Assembly (NCBI RefSeq): GCF_030247185.1
Contig: NC_080572.1
Location: 132,423,473-132,487,472 of the forward strand
Reading direction: 5' to 3'
DNA from: Malaya genurostris
Lineage: Eukaryota; Arthropoda; Insecta; Diptera; Culicidae
Length of the DNA: 64,000 nt
The notes below the pieces were generated by a model. The model was not told the DNA's origin. It saw nothing but the letters and a program-made list of their open reading frames with translations, and did not search any database. Below, one piece after another: positions 1 through 12,799 of the stretch. Positions within the stretch are counted from its first letter, which is position 1; every line of letters starts with the position of its first letter. Position numbers and translations under genes: made by a program.

Positions 1-143
1 TCAATGTAGTAGATAGATTGTGCTGCATTTCGTCAATGGTAGTTATGTCCTCTTCCGGAACTACTCGAGTATTAAGATTCGTCTTTCATATTCCTCTTTT
101 GAGGATGCATGTTCCATAATGGTTGAAAATTAACCCGTTCTCT

Positions 144-755
<612 letters not shown>

Positions 756-764
756 ATAATGCAA

Positions 765-1552
765 GTAGAAACAGACAATGAAAATTATAGAATGATAGTA
801 CTCAAGGGAGAGCAAGGATGTGAAATATATAGAACGGAAAGGTGAGACGTGACAGAGGGTCATTAAGTAAGCAGAAATCTTCTAGTAACTTAACTTTTAC
901 CTTCTTCCAGAGTAGTTGGGCTTAGGCATCTGAACAATGCGAATCACCCAAGTCTCTGGTATGTCGGAAAGTAGTGATGAAGGTCTTTTACCATTTACTA
1001 TCCGAACCGGCAAAAGAAAAGTTACCAGAAGTTGTCACTTTCTACTTGTGACGGCATTCTCACACACAATGAGTTCTGCACTGCATGGATGTTTTTTCTT
1101 TTATCTCTATACGGCTAGTTGAATATCGGAATGGAAGGTTTGTTTGAACTATTGCTTATGTGCCCAGAGTCACAGCGTGTTGGCTGTTTAGCCCAGGTTG
1201 TAAGCGGCATTCAGTAGCGCTCCATTTATCGCTACCCCGATGGAAACCCGGGTTAGGAGAATATCGCAAAAAGAAAAGAAATATTGACTACTAAACTTAG
1301 TCGTTAAAAAAAGAAAAAGAGTAAAAATTAACATGATGGGTTTCCATCATGTAACCATGGGGACTTGGGTGATTCGCATTGTTCAGATGCCTAAGCCCAA
1401 CTCCTCTGGTAGAAGGTAAAAGTTAAGTTACTAGAAGATTTCTGCTTGCTTAATGACCCTCTGTCACGTCTCACCTTTTCGTTCTATATATTTCACATCC
1501 TTTTCTCTCCCTTGAGTACTATCATTCTATAATTTTCATTGTCTGTTTCTAC
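765..1552. mobile_element. Foldback element with ~190-bp inverted arms
   Basis: The left arm (765-954) and right arm (1362-1552) are near-perfect reverse complements, from 'GTAGAAACAGACAATG' at the outer edge to 'CACCCAAGTC' at the inner edge. The 407-bp spacer has no convincing gene and holds a perfect 9-bp hairpin, ACATGATGG/CCATCATGT, at 1331-1352. No flanking target duplication is clear because the left edge touches a (TA)n tract. It could be a foldback MITE or two copies of one repeat in opposite orientation. Confidence 0.75.
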
Positions 1553-1632
1553 AAAAAAATGGTCTCTGGTTAGGAGAATATCGCAAAAAGAAAAGAAATA
1601 TTGACTACTAAACTTGGTCGTTAAAAAAAGGA
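1251..1632. repeat. Direct repeat pair
   Basis: A ~66-bp unit starting 'GGTTAGGAGAATATCGC' occurs at 1251-1318, inside the foldback spacer, and again at 1568-1632, just outside its right arm, with one or two differences. The second copy follows an A-run next to the arm, suggesting duplication during insertion or repair. Confidence 0.75.
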
Positions 1633-1810
1633 AAATATAATGCAAGTAATTTTGTTCATCATTCAATTGGAAGAGTTTGATCGTAAAAAAATTTATTGGA
1701 ATGATAAAGCAATTAATAGATTTTGTTAGAGATTCACCTAAATGCGTTCTACAATTTAAGAAGTTGCAGATTGCTACCCGAGTAACTATAAGCATTAACA
1801 CTCCAAATAC

Positions 1811-2945
1811 CAAGGGGGTAAAAAAGTTAGAATGTTGATTTTTACTGACTTTACCGACAACAGTTTTGCACCGATTTCAATTTTTTTCTTATCATCAGAA
1901 AGATAAATTTATTCGGAATAACATCCATTTAAAACGATGGAAAACCGAATATTTTATTCAAAGTTATAATAAAAAGTTCCAATTAAAGTTGTCCGATTTT
2001 GAAAATTTGTTTATCATTAAACGTATACGTCTATCACAAGATAAATGGAACAGAAAATTTTTCAATTACACATTTTTAATGAAAGTTAGGATCAAAAACG
2101 TAACCAAAAGTCCAAGCACAAATTATCGAAAATTTCGTATTTTCGACATATCTTCAAATACAGTGCGACGACATGCATTTTTACTCTCTCTTGCGCTTCC
2201 TCCTGTACATACCAATAGGAAGCAAAGCATGTTTTATAATTGGAGTCCCATGCACTAGAAGTTTATGCAGGTTGGCATTTGATATCAGCTATATATTTTG
2301 GAAGAAATCGATTTCAACTATTTACTGAAAATGTCTCAAAACGTTCGATATTTTTCACAGAAATTTTAGAATATTAGAAGCATTCGAAGAATGTTGAATA
2401 CAGCTAAGCATTTTTGTACACCAATTGATTGAATTTAATACCAGTTATAATGTAAGAGAAAAAATAGTTTCAAATTTACTGAAGAAAATTAAAAAAATAA
2501 ATATTTCACAGAAATTTTAAAATTAAAATATAATTAAACCTGTTTGATACTTAGCATTAAATTCATATCAAACATTTAGGCATTGTTGATCAATTAATTT
2601 TAACGGGAAATTCTGTCATATATACAAAAAAATCTCAAGAAATTTTGCATTGCACAGTAGTCCGGATCCACAATTTAGGGGGACAAAAACATTTGTGGCT
2701 TAGCCTTATACTTTAGAGCTATAATGTCTTCAGACCAAATGATCAGTGAAAGATAAGCCATATTTTGAAGCATATGGTATTAGGGTTGTTCTTATTATTA
2801 GGGTGGTCCAAAAATTATTTTTCGTATGTGTTGAGATAGAGGACTGCACCCTTCGGCAAAAATTTAGAAAAACTTATATCAAGCAACTTTGCCGAAAACG
2901 ATAGTAATATAAAGTTAAAACCGCGCTGTTCACACTAAGAAAAAT
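1811..2945 (-). repeat. Dispersed repeat family B, reverse copy
   Basis: AT-rich non-coding sequence. 2650-2900 is the reverse complement of 15290-15600 and of parts of 45250-45580 and 51590-51740 (shared block: 'GTGGATCCGGACCACTGTG' and neighbours). 1866-2170 is the reverse complement of 29690-30060. Internal ~170-bp units such as 'CAATTGGTGTACAAAAATGC' recur. The apparent 130-codon ORF at 1866-2258 lies in this repeat and is not a gene. Confidence 0.75.
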
Positions 2946-3503
2946 GGTTGTACCTATCTGCGTTGCCAGGTCATTTTTCCAAAAATATGTTTTCGGCGCA
3001 AAAATCTATCTGTATCGTATCGGTATCAATATCTCTTCTACATAAGTAGTAGAAAAGGTGAGCGAAAAAAAGGTCCCACGACAACGTTTTTTCATATCTA
3101 TTTAAGCTTAAAACCAAAATCGGTACTTATCTGTGTGATCCGTGAATTATCGGTATTTTGGGAGAACATATCTGTATTGTGATATAGAAGTCAAAAATCT
3201 GTTTAAATACCGAGAAATCGGTTTACCTGGCAACGTTGGTACCAGTTTTTAGTTTTGTTTTATTATGATTACATGGCTACTTTGATGAAAAACTGCTGTT
3301 GTTGAACAGCTTGTCAATTGACATAGTAGAAAAGTGAAGGAAAATGCTAGCAGGGTTGTGCTTTACTGACAATTATATCAAGTTATTTCGGGAAAACATG
3401 TTCAATGTCACGTTTATGAATGAAATAACGCAAAAGTAAAACATGTTATTTCGCTTAAAACATGAAATCGGAGTTATGACATGTTTTAACTCATAGTGTG
3501 AAC
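2928..3503. mobile_element. Candidate MITE with GTTCACACTA ends
   Basis: The stretch begins with GTTCACACTA (2928-2937) and ends with its exact complement TAGTGTGAAC (3494-3503). It is non-coding and AT-rich. No target duplication could be fixed, so the ends are provisional. It fills the gap between repeat B and the next TA tract. Confidence 0.4.
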
Positions 3504-3528
3504 ATAGTATAAGACATTTATTAGCTCG

Positions 3529-3931
<403 letters not shown>

Positions 3932-4980
3932 CGTTATCAAAGAGATAGTAAGAGTCCATAAAGACAAGATCCGCGTTGTAGTCGATTCCTTAAAGCAGGC
4001 TAACGAGATTGTTGTTTATGAATTATTTACCCGCGAATATCGCGTATATATTCCTTCATAAGACGTTGAAATAGACGGTGTTATCATCGAAGCGGCCTTT
4101 CGGTAAAAGAGTTGCTTGAGCATGGAGTTGGACGTTTTAAAAACTCTATGCTTGAGGGAGTAAGAATACTCGAGTGCGAGCAATTGTACTCAGCATCTTT
4201 CGAAGAAGGTAACAAAACTTATCGACCTTCAGATTCGTATCGAGTAACATTCGCTGGATTTGCCTTGCCCATACCAAATGTTATGAATAGCACGAGCTGC
4301 AAAAGTTTTGGCCACACAGCTACTTACTGTAGTAAAAAATCGAAATGTATAAAATGTCAAGGGCCTCATAAGGATAATCTTTGCGAGAAAGATATTGAAA
4401 AATGTGTTTATTGCGGGGAAAGTCCTTATGACGATTTTTCAGTATGCGCTGCATTTAAGCTCCGTAAGGACAAAATGAAGCTTTCTTTAAAAGCGCACAT
4501 GGTCTAACCGCACATATGCAGACTTGCTTAAAACGATCATTTATGTCCCACCTTTGGAAACCGAAAACGGTTTTTCAAATCTTGCGGAGCCAGAGAAATC
4601 TGACTCTGACGGAAATAGTGAAGATACCTCGTTTGTCACTCCTCAAGGGTCTGTTAAGAGGCGATTAGCAAACAACAAAATACCAAAAAAGACACCTAAA
4701 ATTACACCTTCAACCAAAAACTGTGCCTCCTGGTTTGTCAAAATCACAAACCAATCCAGGAACCACAAGAAAAGACATTAATCCAGTGGGCTCCGTTTCA
4801 CAGCCACCATCAGGATTACTGAAGTTTTCGGAAATTGAAGAATGGATTTTCGCAGCATTCAATATTTCTGAGCTTCTTAAGACCATCATAACGGCATTCC
4901 TTCCAATAGCTAGAACTTTTTTGAAACAGTTATCAGCTCAATGGCCAGTTTTTTCTGGTTTTGTATTGTTTGATGGATAA
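3932..4980 (+). pseudogene. LINE ORF1 (gag) pseudogene, 5'-truncated
   Basis: Starts mid-protein at the junction with repeat C, reads 'KEIVRVHKDKIRVVVDSLKQ', then meets a stop after RVYIPS. The main frame (4112-4507) gives the conserved region 'HGVGRFKNS' and three zinc knuckles. Knuckle 1 has lost its first Cys (STSCKSFGHTATYC), knuckle 2 is intact (CIKCQGPHKDNLC), and knuckle 3 has Tyr for its His (CVYCGESPYDDFSVC). A Ser/Lys-rich C-terminal part follows to ~4980 in another frame. Such proteins bind LINE RNA. It belongs to the element continuing to 9733. Several frameshifts show it is dead. Confidence 0.8.
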
Positions 4981-4989
4981 TTTATCATC

Positions 4990-5515
4990 CACCGCAAATG
5001 ATTCAATCACTGTCCTGCAGTGGAATTGTCGAAGCACCATGCCAAAACTTGATTCATTTGAAGTTTTGTTGCATAGTCAAAAATGTGATGTATTTGCTTT
5101 GTGCGAACATGGCTTACATCAAACATAGCCTTAAATTTTAATGACTTTAACATTATGCGTCTCGATAAAGACTCCCCGTATGGTGGAGTGCTTTTAGGAA
5201 TTAAGAAATGTCATTCATTTTATAGATTAAACATTCCTTCGACTTCTAGTATAGAAGTTGTTGCTTGTCAAATAAACAGGAAATAAAAATAAATAAAAGG
5301 AAAGGACATTTGCATTGCTTCGGTATATATTCCTCCAAGAGCTCAAGCTTAATGAAATTGTTGAAGCCCTCCCTGCTCCACGTTTGATTTCAGGAGATTT
5401 CAATTCGCACGGAATGATGTGGGGTTCCGTTTACAATGATAGTAGATCATCTTTAATATATAATATTTGCGATAAATTCAACATGACAGTATTTAATATG
5501 GGTAGCATGAAACGG
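4990..5515 (+). pseudogene. LINE ORF2, endonuclease domain remnant
   Basis: Apurinic-like endonuclease motifs are readable across frames: 'VLQWNCRSTMPKL' at the start, 'CDVFALCE', 'YGGVLLGIKK', 'IASVYIPP' and 'LISGDFNSHGMMWGS'. Stops and frameshifts break it. At about 5510-5525 the frame jumps from endonuclease straight into the linker found at 26000 of the related copy, so a few hundred bases, including the catalytic SDH-type end of the domain, are deleted. Confidence 0.75.
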
Positions 5516-5519
5516 ATTC

Positions 5520-6396
5520 CAAGACCTCCTGCACGTCTCAGAATTTTGAAAAAACTAAGAAGGTTTCACAAACCAAGTACAAGAACATACTTCGGGTCAA
5601 GAAATGCAGCTATTGGAGACATTTTGAGGAAGGTTTGTCAAGAGAAACCTCAATGAGCACTCTTTGGTATACGGCCAGACGAATGAGGAATCGTAACGTA
5701 GGAAATGAGAGTGAGGAATACTCGTACCGATGGATATTTAATTTGGCGAGGAAAGTTTGTCCAGATTCTGTTCCTAAGCATAGCATTATTAGGGAGTCTT
5801 CTCCAAACAATGGTACCATTGATAGCCCCTTTTCAATGATGGAATTTTCCATAGAACTCATGTCTTGTAACAATAACGCTCCTGGGTTGGACAGAATTGA
5901 ATTCAACTTTGTGAAGAATCTGCCCGACCTCGCAAAAAGACGTTTGTTGGAATAATTCAACAAGTTTCTTGAGCAAAATATTGTTCCACCTGACTGGAGG
6001 CAAGTGAAAGTTATCGCAATTCAACAGCCGGGGAAACCAGCTTCCAATCACAACTCATATGGACCCATTGCAATGTTGTCCTTCATCAGAAAATTGTTCG
6101 AAAAAATTATTTTTCGACGTCTCGACACTTGGGTCGAGTTGGAAGGTTTGTTGTCAGATACTCAATTTGTTTTCCGGAAAAATAAAGGGACGAATGATTG
6201 CCTTGCATTACTTTCCTCTGATATCGAAATTGGCTTCGCTCAAAAACAACAAATGGCCTCTGTATTTTTAGACATTAAAGGAGCATTCGATTCAGTTTCC
6301 ATTGGTATTCTTTCAAACAAGCTCCACCAACAAGGACTTCCAGCGGTTATAAATAATTACTTGCACAACCTTTTGTCAGAGAAGTGCATGTATTTT
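5520..6396 (+). pseudogene. LINE ORF2, RT first half (decayed)
   Basis: Closely parallels the intact copy at 25985-26865: 'APGLDRIEFNFVKNLPDLAK', 'FRKNKGTNDCLALLSSDIEI' and 'VFLDIKGAFDSVSI'. A premature stop replaces the Leu codon after 'KRRLLE' (TAA near 5953). The frame is cut at 6396 by the M1 element and resumes at 7593. Confidence 0.9.
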
Positions 6397-7592
6397 GTCG
6401 TGAATACGACTTACTTTACTATGGGGTGCCTTTTCAAAATTTACCCTCTGAGAGAGTGATAAGTTTTTGATCATGAATATCTCTTGTTGTATCTAACGAA
6501 TCAACATAATTTTTACTACATGCCGTCGGAAATATGATCACAATTTTATGATAAAATTTTCAGTTGTGTGACATAATCCCAAATAATTCAAAATTAAACT
6601 TTCCTGGAATATTTGGTATAAACGAGTATCAAAGAGGATAATTCATAAGGCGCGTTTGCCTTTCTCGTATTTTGAAAGCTTATAGCTCAGTGATCTATGA
6701 AAGGATTTATATAATCTAACTATCAATAGAATCGAAAGTTTTCATCTTAAACGTGTATAGCAACAGCGTTGAAGTATTTCAATAGTACACTATTGAAAAA
6801 CCTGTCTCATTTGACCTATGTCAACACCAGCCAATCAGAATGCGTTCTGAGGAAAAGAACAAAATATCTGCTGCTGTACAACAAATCGTTCGAGATAATG
6901 TTTCGAACAGTGTTTAATATCGTAGTGAGTTCCACAATTTGGTCCTTCTGAAAGGCAGGAATGAATCCCGTACAGCATCCGGATAGTTTCTTTCAATGAA
7001 ATGGAAATCCGAAATGAAATAATCGAAATTAAAATTCTATATGCTCTATTTTTATAGCTGTTAGGACCGCCCCTTAGTGAAAAAGCTACAAACGAAATCA
7101 GGTAAAAACAAACCTCTCAACAAAAAATTGGATCAGTTTGGATTCTATCGCCACTGCGAGCAGATGTATTTTGTGTCGTTTGCAAAGCTAGTTTCGCTTC
7201 CGACAAGAGCGATTATGTCACAGCTGCCATTCATTTGCATTGGTGAAAAAGCAACAGTGGAGAGCATTACACAAAATCAGCCGTTCTAACGACTCTAAAA
7301 ATTTTCTAAAGAAATATTAGGATTTGTTGTTCGCAAATCGAAGGGAAATATCTTCAGTTTAGTGAAAATCTAGAACAGTTTGGTTAGATTTGAGCACTTT
7401 TCGCTGTGTGAAATTCAAAGTAATCGAGATGAAGTGAAGCCTTCTTTGTTTTTGCGAAAAATGTGGAAAAGGGGAATGCTTGCATAATTCATACAATTGA
7501 TCAACTAATTGATATTTGGAAGTGTTAAGGAACATGTCAGTTGTTTTCGTATTCACGACATCCAGTTATGTCTCTGACTTAACCTACCCGCC
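6397..7592 (-). mobile_element. M-family element, copy M1 (inserted in LINE RT)
   Basis: Ends are fixed by comparing the split RT with the uninterrupted relative at 26840-26890. The host reads ...GCATGTATTTT before and TTTTTTCACATGG after, while the related intact site has GCATGCATTTTTCATATGG. In window orientation the element starts GTCGTGAATACGAC and ends GACTTAACCTACCCGCC, with the complement TCGTATTCACGAC about 33 bp inside that end. It is 1196 bp, inserted in a T-run (A-run on the element strand). Inside are a CCAAT motif (CCAGCCAATCAGAA, ~6829) and a cassette at 7048-7320. Confidence 0.9.
7077..7320 (+). pseudogene. Possible decayed histone cassette in M1
   Basis: A 70-codon Lys/Gln-rich frame lies downstream of GGACCGCCCC (7066), a motif also present in the H2A/H2B promoter at 12898. 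The cassette ends in AGCCGTTCTAACGACT (7279-7294), a hairpin of six positions (one mismatch) with a four-base TCTA loop, followed by CTAAAGAAAT (7306-7315). This is the spacing and composition of a histone 3' stem-loop and downstream purine element. The homology to H2B is weak at protein level and is inference from family members. Confidence 0.35.
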
Positions 7593-9733
7593 TTTTTTCA
7601 CATGGCGACTTGGCATTGATCAGAATTACCTACATGGGTCTCCCGCAAGGCTCATGTCCGCTCCTGTATAATTTCTATGTAAACGACATTGACAGCTGTC
7701 TAGTAACCCTATGTACACTAAGACAATTGGCAGATGATGGCGTGGTTTCAGTTACAGGACTCAAAGCTATTGATCTGCAAAAAACCATTGCAAGATACCT
7801 TAGATAAATTGTCCGTTTGGGCTGTTCATCTGCGTATCGAATTCTCTGCGGAGCTGGTCGTCTTTTCAAGAAAGCATGATCCCGCGCAACTTAAACTTCA
7901 TATGATGAAAAGAATGATCCAACAGATTTTGACTTTCAAATACCTTGGGATGTGGTTTGATTCCAAATGCACGTGGGGAGGACACATTAGGTATCTGATA
8001 ACAAAATATCAACAAAGAGTAAATTTTCTTCGAACAATTGCAGGATCTTGGTGGAGTGCTCAATCTATCTCAATCGGAAGATCTAATAAAATTGTATCAG
8101 ACAACGATACTTTCAGTGATGGAATATGGATGCGTTTGCTTTCGTTCCCCTGCAAACTCTCATATTATCAAACTGGAGCGAATTTAGCATCGTTGTTTGC
8201 GAATTGCCTTAGGCTGCATGCATTCGACACATACAATGAGTCTTGAAGTTTTGGCGGGAGTTCTTCCATTGAAAGGTCGTTTTTGGGAGCTTTCAGTACG
8301 ACTTCTAATAAGATGTGAGGTACTGAATCCCCTGGTTATTAGTAACTTCGAAAAATTAGTCGAGCTTCAATTTCAAACAAGATTTATGACAGTATATTTT
8401 AACCATATGTCACAGCAAATCACCCCTTCAAGATATATTCCTATCCGTGACAGCCTCCTAAATGTTCCTGACTCAACTTTATTTTTAGATACATCCATGC
8501 AGCGCGAAGTGCGTGGAATCCCGGAACACCTACGCTCGATGGAAATTCCAAAACTATCTTCAAGTAAGTTCAGGCATATTGACTCTGAGAAATTTTTTTT
8601 TCGGATCACGAATTGAAGAGGCTACTGGGTTTGGTATATTCAACAATAATATTTCGGTTTCTTTTAGGCTTCAAGAACATGCATTTGTTTATATAGCAGA
8701 GTTAGCAGCAGTTCATTATAGTTTGAGTGTAATCGTCACATTATCTCCAAACCATTATTTTCTCTTCACACATAGTCTGAGTGCAATTGAAGCCATTCGC
8801 TCAAAGTCTACGGGCAAAAACGAACCGTTTTTCTTTGGCAAACAGTGTCTGAACGACATATTGAATAATAATTATCAAATCACAATAGTTTGGGTTCCGG
8901 CTCATTGCTCCATTCCAGGCAATGAAAGAGCCGATTGTTTTGCCAAACGTGCTATTGAAAGTGAAATTTAAGAGCGACCGATTGCGTTCAACGAATTTTA
9001 TAGCGCGACTCGCCAAAGAACACTTGTCAGCTGGCAAGCTTCTTGGGATAGAGATGATCTGGGTCGGTGGATGCTCTCAATTATTCCTAAAATATCGACA
9101 AAGGCATGGTTCAAGGGACTGGATGTGAGTAGGGATGTCATTCGTATGACGTCCAGATTCATATCCAATCACTACACGTTAGATGCACAACTTCTTCGAA
9201 TTGGACTTTCCGAAACTAATCATTGTGCTTGTGGCGAAGGCTATCGCGATATTGATCATGTCGTTTGGACATGCGTATCGTGATCTCAACTATTAAATTC
9301 CTTACGCACCCAAGGTGGACTATCCAATGTCCCGGTTCGAGACATTCTTGCTTGTCGTGACCTTTCTTACATAAAACTTCCTTATCATTTCATAAAGACA
9401 ATTGAAATTTCAATTTAATAATGGACCCTCTCGAGGGTAAGTTCTGACTCCTACTGCGTCCATTAGTTCATCCAATTGTAAAATTTTAATAAAATGATGT
9501 GCTGATAAAAACAAACTCAAAATAAGTTACGAAATCAACAACAAAATGTATAAAAATTTCAGTTAATCGGTTAGTTCAAATAATGTTCTTAAGCAGATTT
9601 AATAATAAATAACGAAATACCTAATATGATATAAAAAAAATTATATTAGGATGAAAATTCTATGTAAAAGTGATGCTACGGCGAAGAAATACTTATGTAA
9701 ATTTCCTTAAGAAATAAACATATTTATGAAAAA
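7593..9733 (+). pseudogene. LINE ORF2, RT second half, RNase H and 3' UTR (decayed)
   Basis: Continues the RT broken at 6396: 'YMGLPQGS', then 'LADDGVVSVTG' (catalytic Asp pair kept), a thumb region, then RNase H with 'AELAAVHYSL', HSLSAIEAI (the third acidic residue, Asp in the intact copy, is His here) and 'VWVPAHCSIPGNERAD'. 'CACGEGYRDIDHVVWTC' is kept. At least six frameshifts and stops relative to 25822-28707. The 3' UTR matches the intact copy and ends in AATAAACATATTTATGAAAAAA at ~9734, directly against the next M element. Confidence 0.9.
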
Positions 9734-10445
9734 ATGCGGGTAATGTCAGAGACATAACTGGATGTCGTGAGCACGAAAACAACTGACATGTTCCTTAACA
9801 CTTCCGAATATCAATTAGTTGATCAATTGTATGAATTTGTATGTAGAATTTAAAACGATGGAACTAAACTAAAGTACAGATTAGTGACATATAACATTCT
9901 GAAACGCAAATATTATGGAATAACCAGTATAGTTCTTTATAATAAAATAATGGTGGCTCTGAAAAGAACCTTTTATGAAAGCGTTTGTGATAGAGAGTGA
10001 TGAGTTGAATTCGAATTCCGATGGATGCCGCTGACTTCCGTTATCTAATTCCAGGCTGAACTGTTGTACGTGGGTGCTATATTGATATGGTTGGTGTAGG
10101 TGTAGCGTTTACAACCGATTATAATATTCCAATAAAGAAAACATTAATTCGCTGGGTTGATCAATGATACAATAGGCCTAATTTATTGAACGAAACTATC
10201 AATATGCTATAGGGATTCGTTTTTAGCATTCAGAAGGGTCAATTTGCGTAGTTCTCTACGACATTATTAAACTCTGGAACATTTCTCGCAAAAACAAAGA
10301 AGGCTTCACTTGATCTCGATTACTGTGAATTTCACACAGAGAAGTGCACAAATCTAACCAAACTGTTCTAAATTTGCACTAAACTGGGGATAGTTACCTT
10401 CGATTTGCGAACAACAAATCCTAATAGTTTTTTAGAAAACTTTTG

Positions 10446-10660
10446 AGCCATTAGAACGGCTGATTTTGTGTAATGCTCTCCACCGTTGTTTTTTTTATCA
10501 ATGCAAATGACTGGCAGCTGTGACGTAATCGCTCTTGTCGAAAGCGAAACTAGCTTTGCAAACGACACTAAATACATCTGCTCGCAGTGGCAATATAATC
10601 CAAACTGATCCAATTTTTGTTAAGAGCTTTCTTTTTAAGTGATTTCGTTTGTAGCTGTTT
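10446..10660 (-). pseudogene. Possible decayed H2B-like cassette in M2a (first module)
   Basis: Duplicate of the 11008-11220 cassette. The hairpin AGCCGTTCTAATGGCT (10461-10446) is identical. The start ATG has been lost (CAGCTACAAACG in place of ATGCTACAAACG) and the downstream purine motif is blurred. Confidence 0.35.
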
Positions 10661-11007
10661 TAATTAATGGGCGCTCCTAACGGCCATAAAAATAGCCCCA
10701 TTCAAAATTTTAATGTCGATTATTTAATTTCGGATTTGCATAATTTATTGAAAGAAAATATCAATATGCTGTAGGGATTCGTTTCTAGCATTCAGGAGGG
10801 TCATATTGCGTAATTCTCTACGACATTAAACTCTGGAACATTTTTCGCAAAAACAAAGAAGGCTTCACTTGATCTCGATTACTGTGAGTTTCACACAGCG
10901 AAAAGTGCACAAATCTAACCAAACTGGTCTAAATTTGCACTTAAACTGAGAATATTTACCTTCGATTTGCGAACAACAAATCCTAATAGTTCTTCAGAAA
11001 ACTTTTG

Positions 11008-11220
11008 AGCCATTAGAACGGCTGATTTTGTGTAATGCTCTCCACCGTTGTTTTTTTTTATCAATGCAAATGACTGGTAGCTGTGACTTAATCTTTCTTG
11101 TCGGAAGCGAAACTAGCTTTGCAAACGACACAAAATACAACTGCTCGCAGTGGCGATAGAATCCAAACTGATCCAATTTTTGTTAGGAGTTTTCTTTTTA
11201 CGTGATTTCGTTTGTAGCAT
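11008..11220 (-). pseudogene. Possible decayed H2B-like cassette in M2a (second module)
   Basis: On the minus strand an ATG (11220-11218) opens MLQTKSRKKKTPNKNWIS, which resembles the basic histone H2B N-terminus (compare MAPKTGGKAAKKSSKA at 12799). The cassette ends in AGCCGTTCTAATGGCT (11023-11008), a six-pair hairpin (one G-T pair) with TCTA loop, then CTGAAGAACT (10997-10988). A palindromic TATA motif, GGCTATAAAAATAGCC, lies just upstream at ~11244-11259. The body is far too short for a real H2B and is frameshifted. Family assignment is inference. Confidence 0.4.
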
Positions 11221-12227
11221 TTTCACTAATGGGCGGTCCTAACGGCTATAAAAATAGCCGCATACAGAATTTTAATGTCGATTATTTCATTTCGGATTTG
11301 CATAATTTATTGAAAGAAACTATCAATACGCTGTAGGGATTCGTTTCTAGCATTCAGAAGGACCAAATTTAGGAACTCATTACGATATTCAACACTTTGC
11401 AGAACATTTTTCTCGAACGATTTGTTGTACAGCAGCAGATATTTTGTTCTCTTTCTCCGAACCCGTTCTGATTGGCTGGTGTTGACATGGGTCAAATGAG
11501 ACAGGTTTTTCAATAGTGTACTATTGAAATACTTCAATGCTTTTGCTATACACGTTTAAGTTGAAAAATGTCGATTCCATTGGTAGTTAAATTATATGAA
11601 TCCTTTCACAGATCACTGAGCTATGAGCTTTAAAAATACGAGCAAGGCAAACGCGCCTTATGGATAATCCCCTTTGATACTCGTTTATGTTTTTATATAT
11701 AAAGTTTAATTTTTAATTATTTGAGATTATGTCACACAATTGTTAATTTTATCATAAAATTGTGATCATATTTCCGATGGCGTGTAACAAAAATTATGTT
11801 GATTCGTTAGATACAGCAAGAGATATTCACGATCAAAAACTTATCGATCTCTCAGAGTGTACATTTTGAATAGGCAACCCATAGTAAAGTAAGTCGTATT
11901 CACGACAAAACTGACACGCTCCCATCACTTTTCCGAATATCAGTTAGTTGATTGATTGTATGAATTGTGCAAACTTTCTCCTTTTTCACTAATAGAGTTT
12001 TTAAGCGATGCACCTACATTGAAGTACAGATTAGTTACATTAAACAGCTACTATTATACAACTATATATTCCAAACTTGAAACAATTCCTTTTTAATTTG
12101 CTATAGTTTATTTTTATTGAAGCTATGAAGTTCGAAGATATCAGATTCTTCTTGAAATTTCATTACGAGACAATTGCAATGGCCTGATCCGAAATGTATC
12201 GACGATCTTCGGTATGCAAGAGTAATT

Positions 12228-12263
12228 TTAATACTAATAATAATAATAATAATAATAATAATA
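12228..12263. repeat. (TAA)n microsatellite
   Basis: About eleven TAA units (one GAATAC junction), directly preceding the TA tract. Confidence 0.95.
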
Positions 12264-12266
12264 CAG

Positions 12267-12490
<224 letters not shown>

Positions 12491-12546
12491 ATAATGTATA
12501 AATAAAATACAGATTAATCTGTATTTATGGTAACCCTGTTCCACCC

Positions 12547-12690
12547 TATACTAGTATAAAGATGTGTTCAACATCATCACTTTTGTTTTCGCATTGCCGA
12601 TCGTAATTGAATGTGTTAGTGACGGTGCAAATTATTTAAACTTCTCGTGTGTGTCTTGTTTCGGCAACAGTTGCTCAGAAAATGGTAGGA
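12547..12690 (+). repeat. Direct repeat A1 with TATA-type promoter look
   Basis: 144-bp unit, ~90% like A2 (13520-13663). It contains CTAGTATAAAGATGTG, then the leader-like stretch 'TAGTGACGGTGCAAATTATT' and ends GCTCAGAAAATGGTAGG. Both copies point the same way and lead to ATGGTAGG, so they may be the promoter and leader of a third gene whose body is gone. I cannot name that gene. Confidence 0.7.
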
Positions 12691-12707
12691 AGGCGACAAA
12701 ATTCAAC

Positions 12708-12799
12708 TAGTTCTTTAGGATGATCTTTAGCACTCAAAAGTGCTTTGAATGGGCCTTGCTGGACTTTTTGGCTGCCTTTCCACCGGTTTTCGGTGCCAT
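12708..12799 (-). pseudogene. Histone H2B pseudogene, collapsed to N-terminus plus 3' end
   Basis: Reading the minus strand from ATG at 12799 gives MAPKTGGKAAKKSSKAHSKHF and a TGA. The first 16 residues are a clear H2B N-terminal tail; a full H2B has about 124 residues. Where the histone fold should start, the sequence jumps to the 3' end: the stop codon lies within AGCACTTTTGAGTGCT, a perfect six-pair hairpin with a TTTG loop. CCTAAAGAACTA (12719-12708), a purine-rich motif like the U7-binding element, follows. So about 300 bp of coding sequence is deleted cleanly between tail and 3' processing signal. It faces H2A across a shared promoter. Confidence 0.85.
12729..12744 (-). terminator. Histone-type 3' stem-loop (H2B side)
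   Basis: AGCACT-TTTG-AGTGCT on the minus strand: perfect six-base-pair stem, four-base loop fitting the metazoan UYUN pattern, with a purine-rich AAAGAA motif ~15 bases downstream. In live genes this directs SLBP/U7 cleavage of replication-dependent histone mRNA. Confidence 0.8.

Larger units (their letters stand above)
9735..11906 (+). mobile_element. M-family element, copy M2a (first half of a dimer)
   Basis: Starts GCGGGTAATGTCAGAGACAT immediately after the A-run of the LINE tail and ends CATAGTAAAGTAAGTCGTATTCACGAC-type sequence at 11906. The left ~230 bp and right ~470 bp match M1 and M2b. The middle carries the same module twice: 10200-10700 and 10735-11270 are a tandem duplication. 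Each module holds a hairpin-terminated cassette on the minus strand. Confidence 0.85.

Noticed and set aside
6397..7592. M family as a Helitron
   Set aside because: It has a terminal hairpin, but lacks TC start and CTRR end and targets A-runs rather than an A-T junction.
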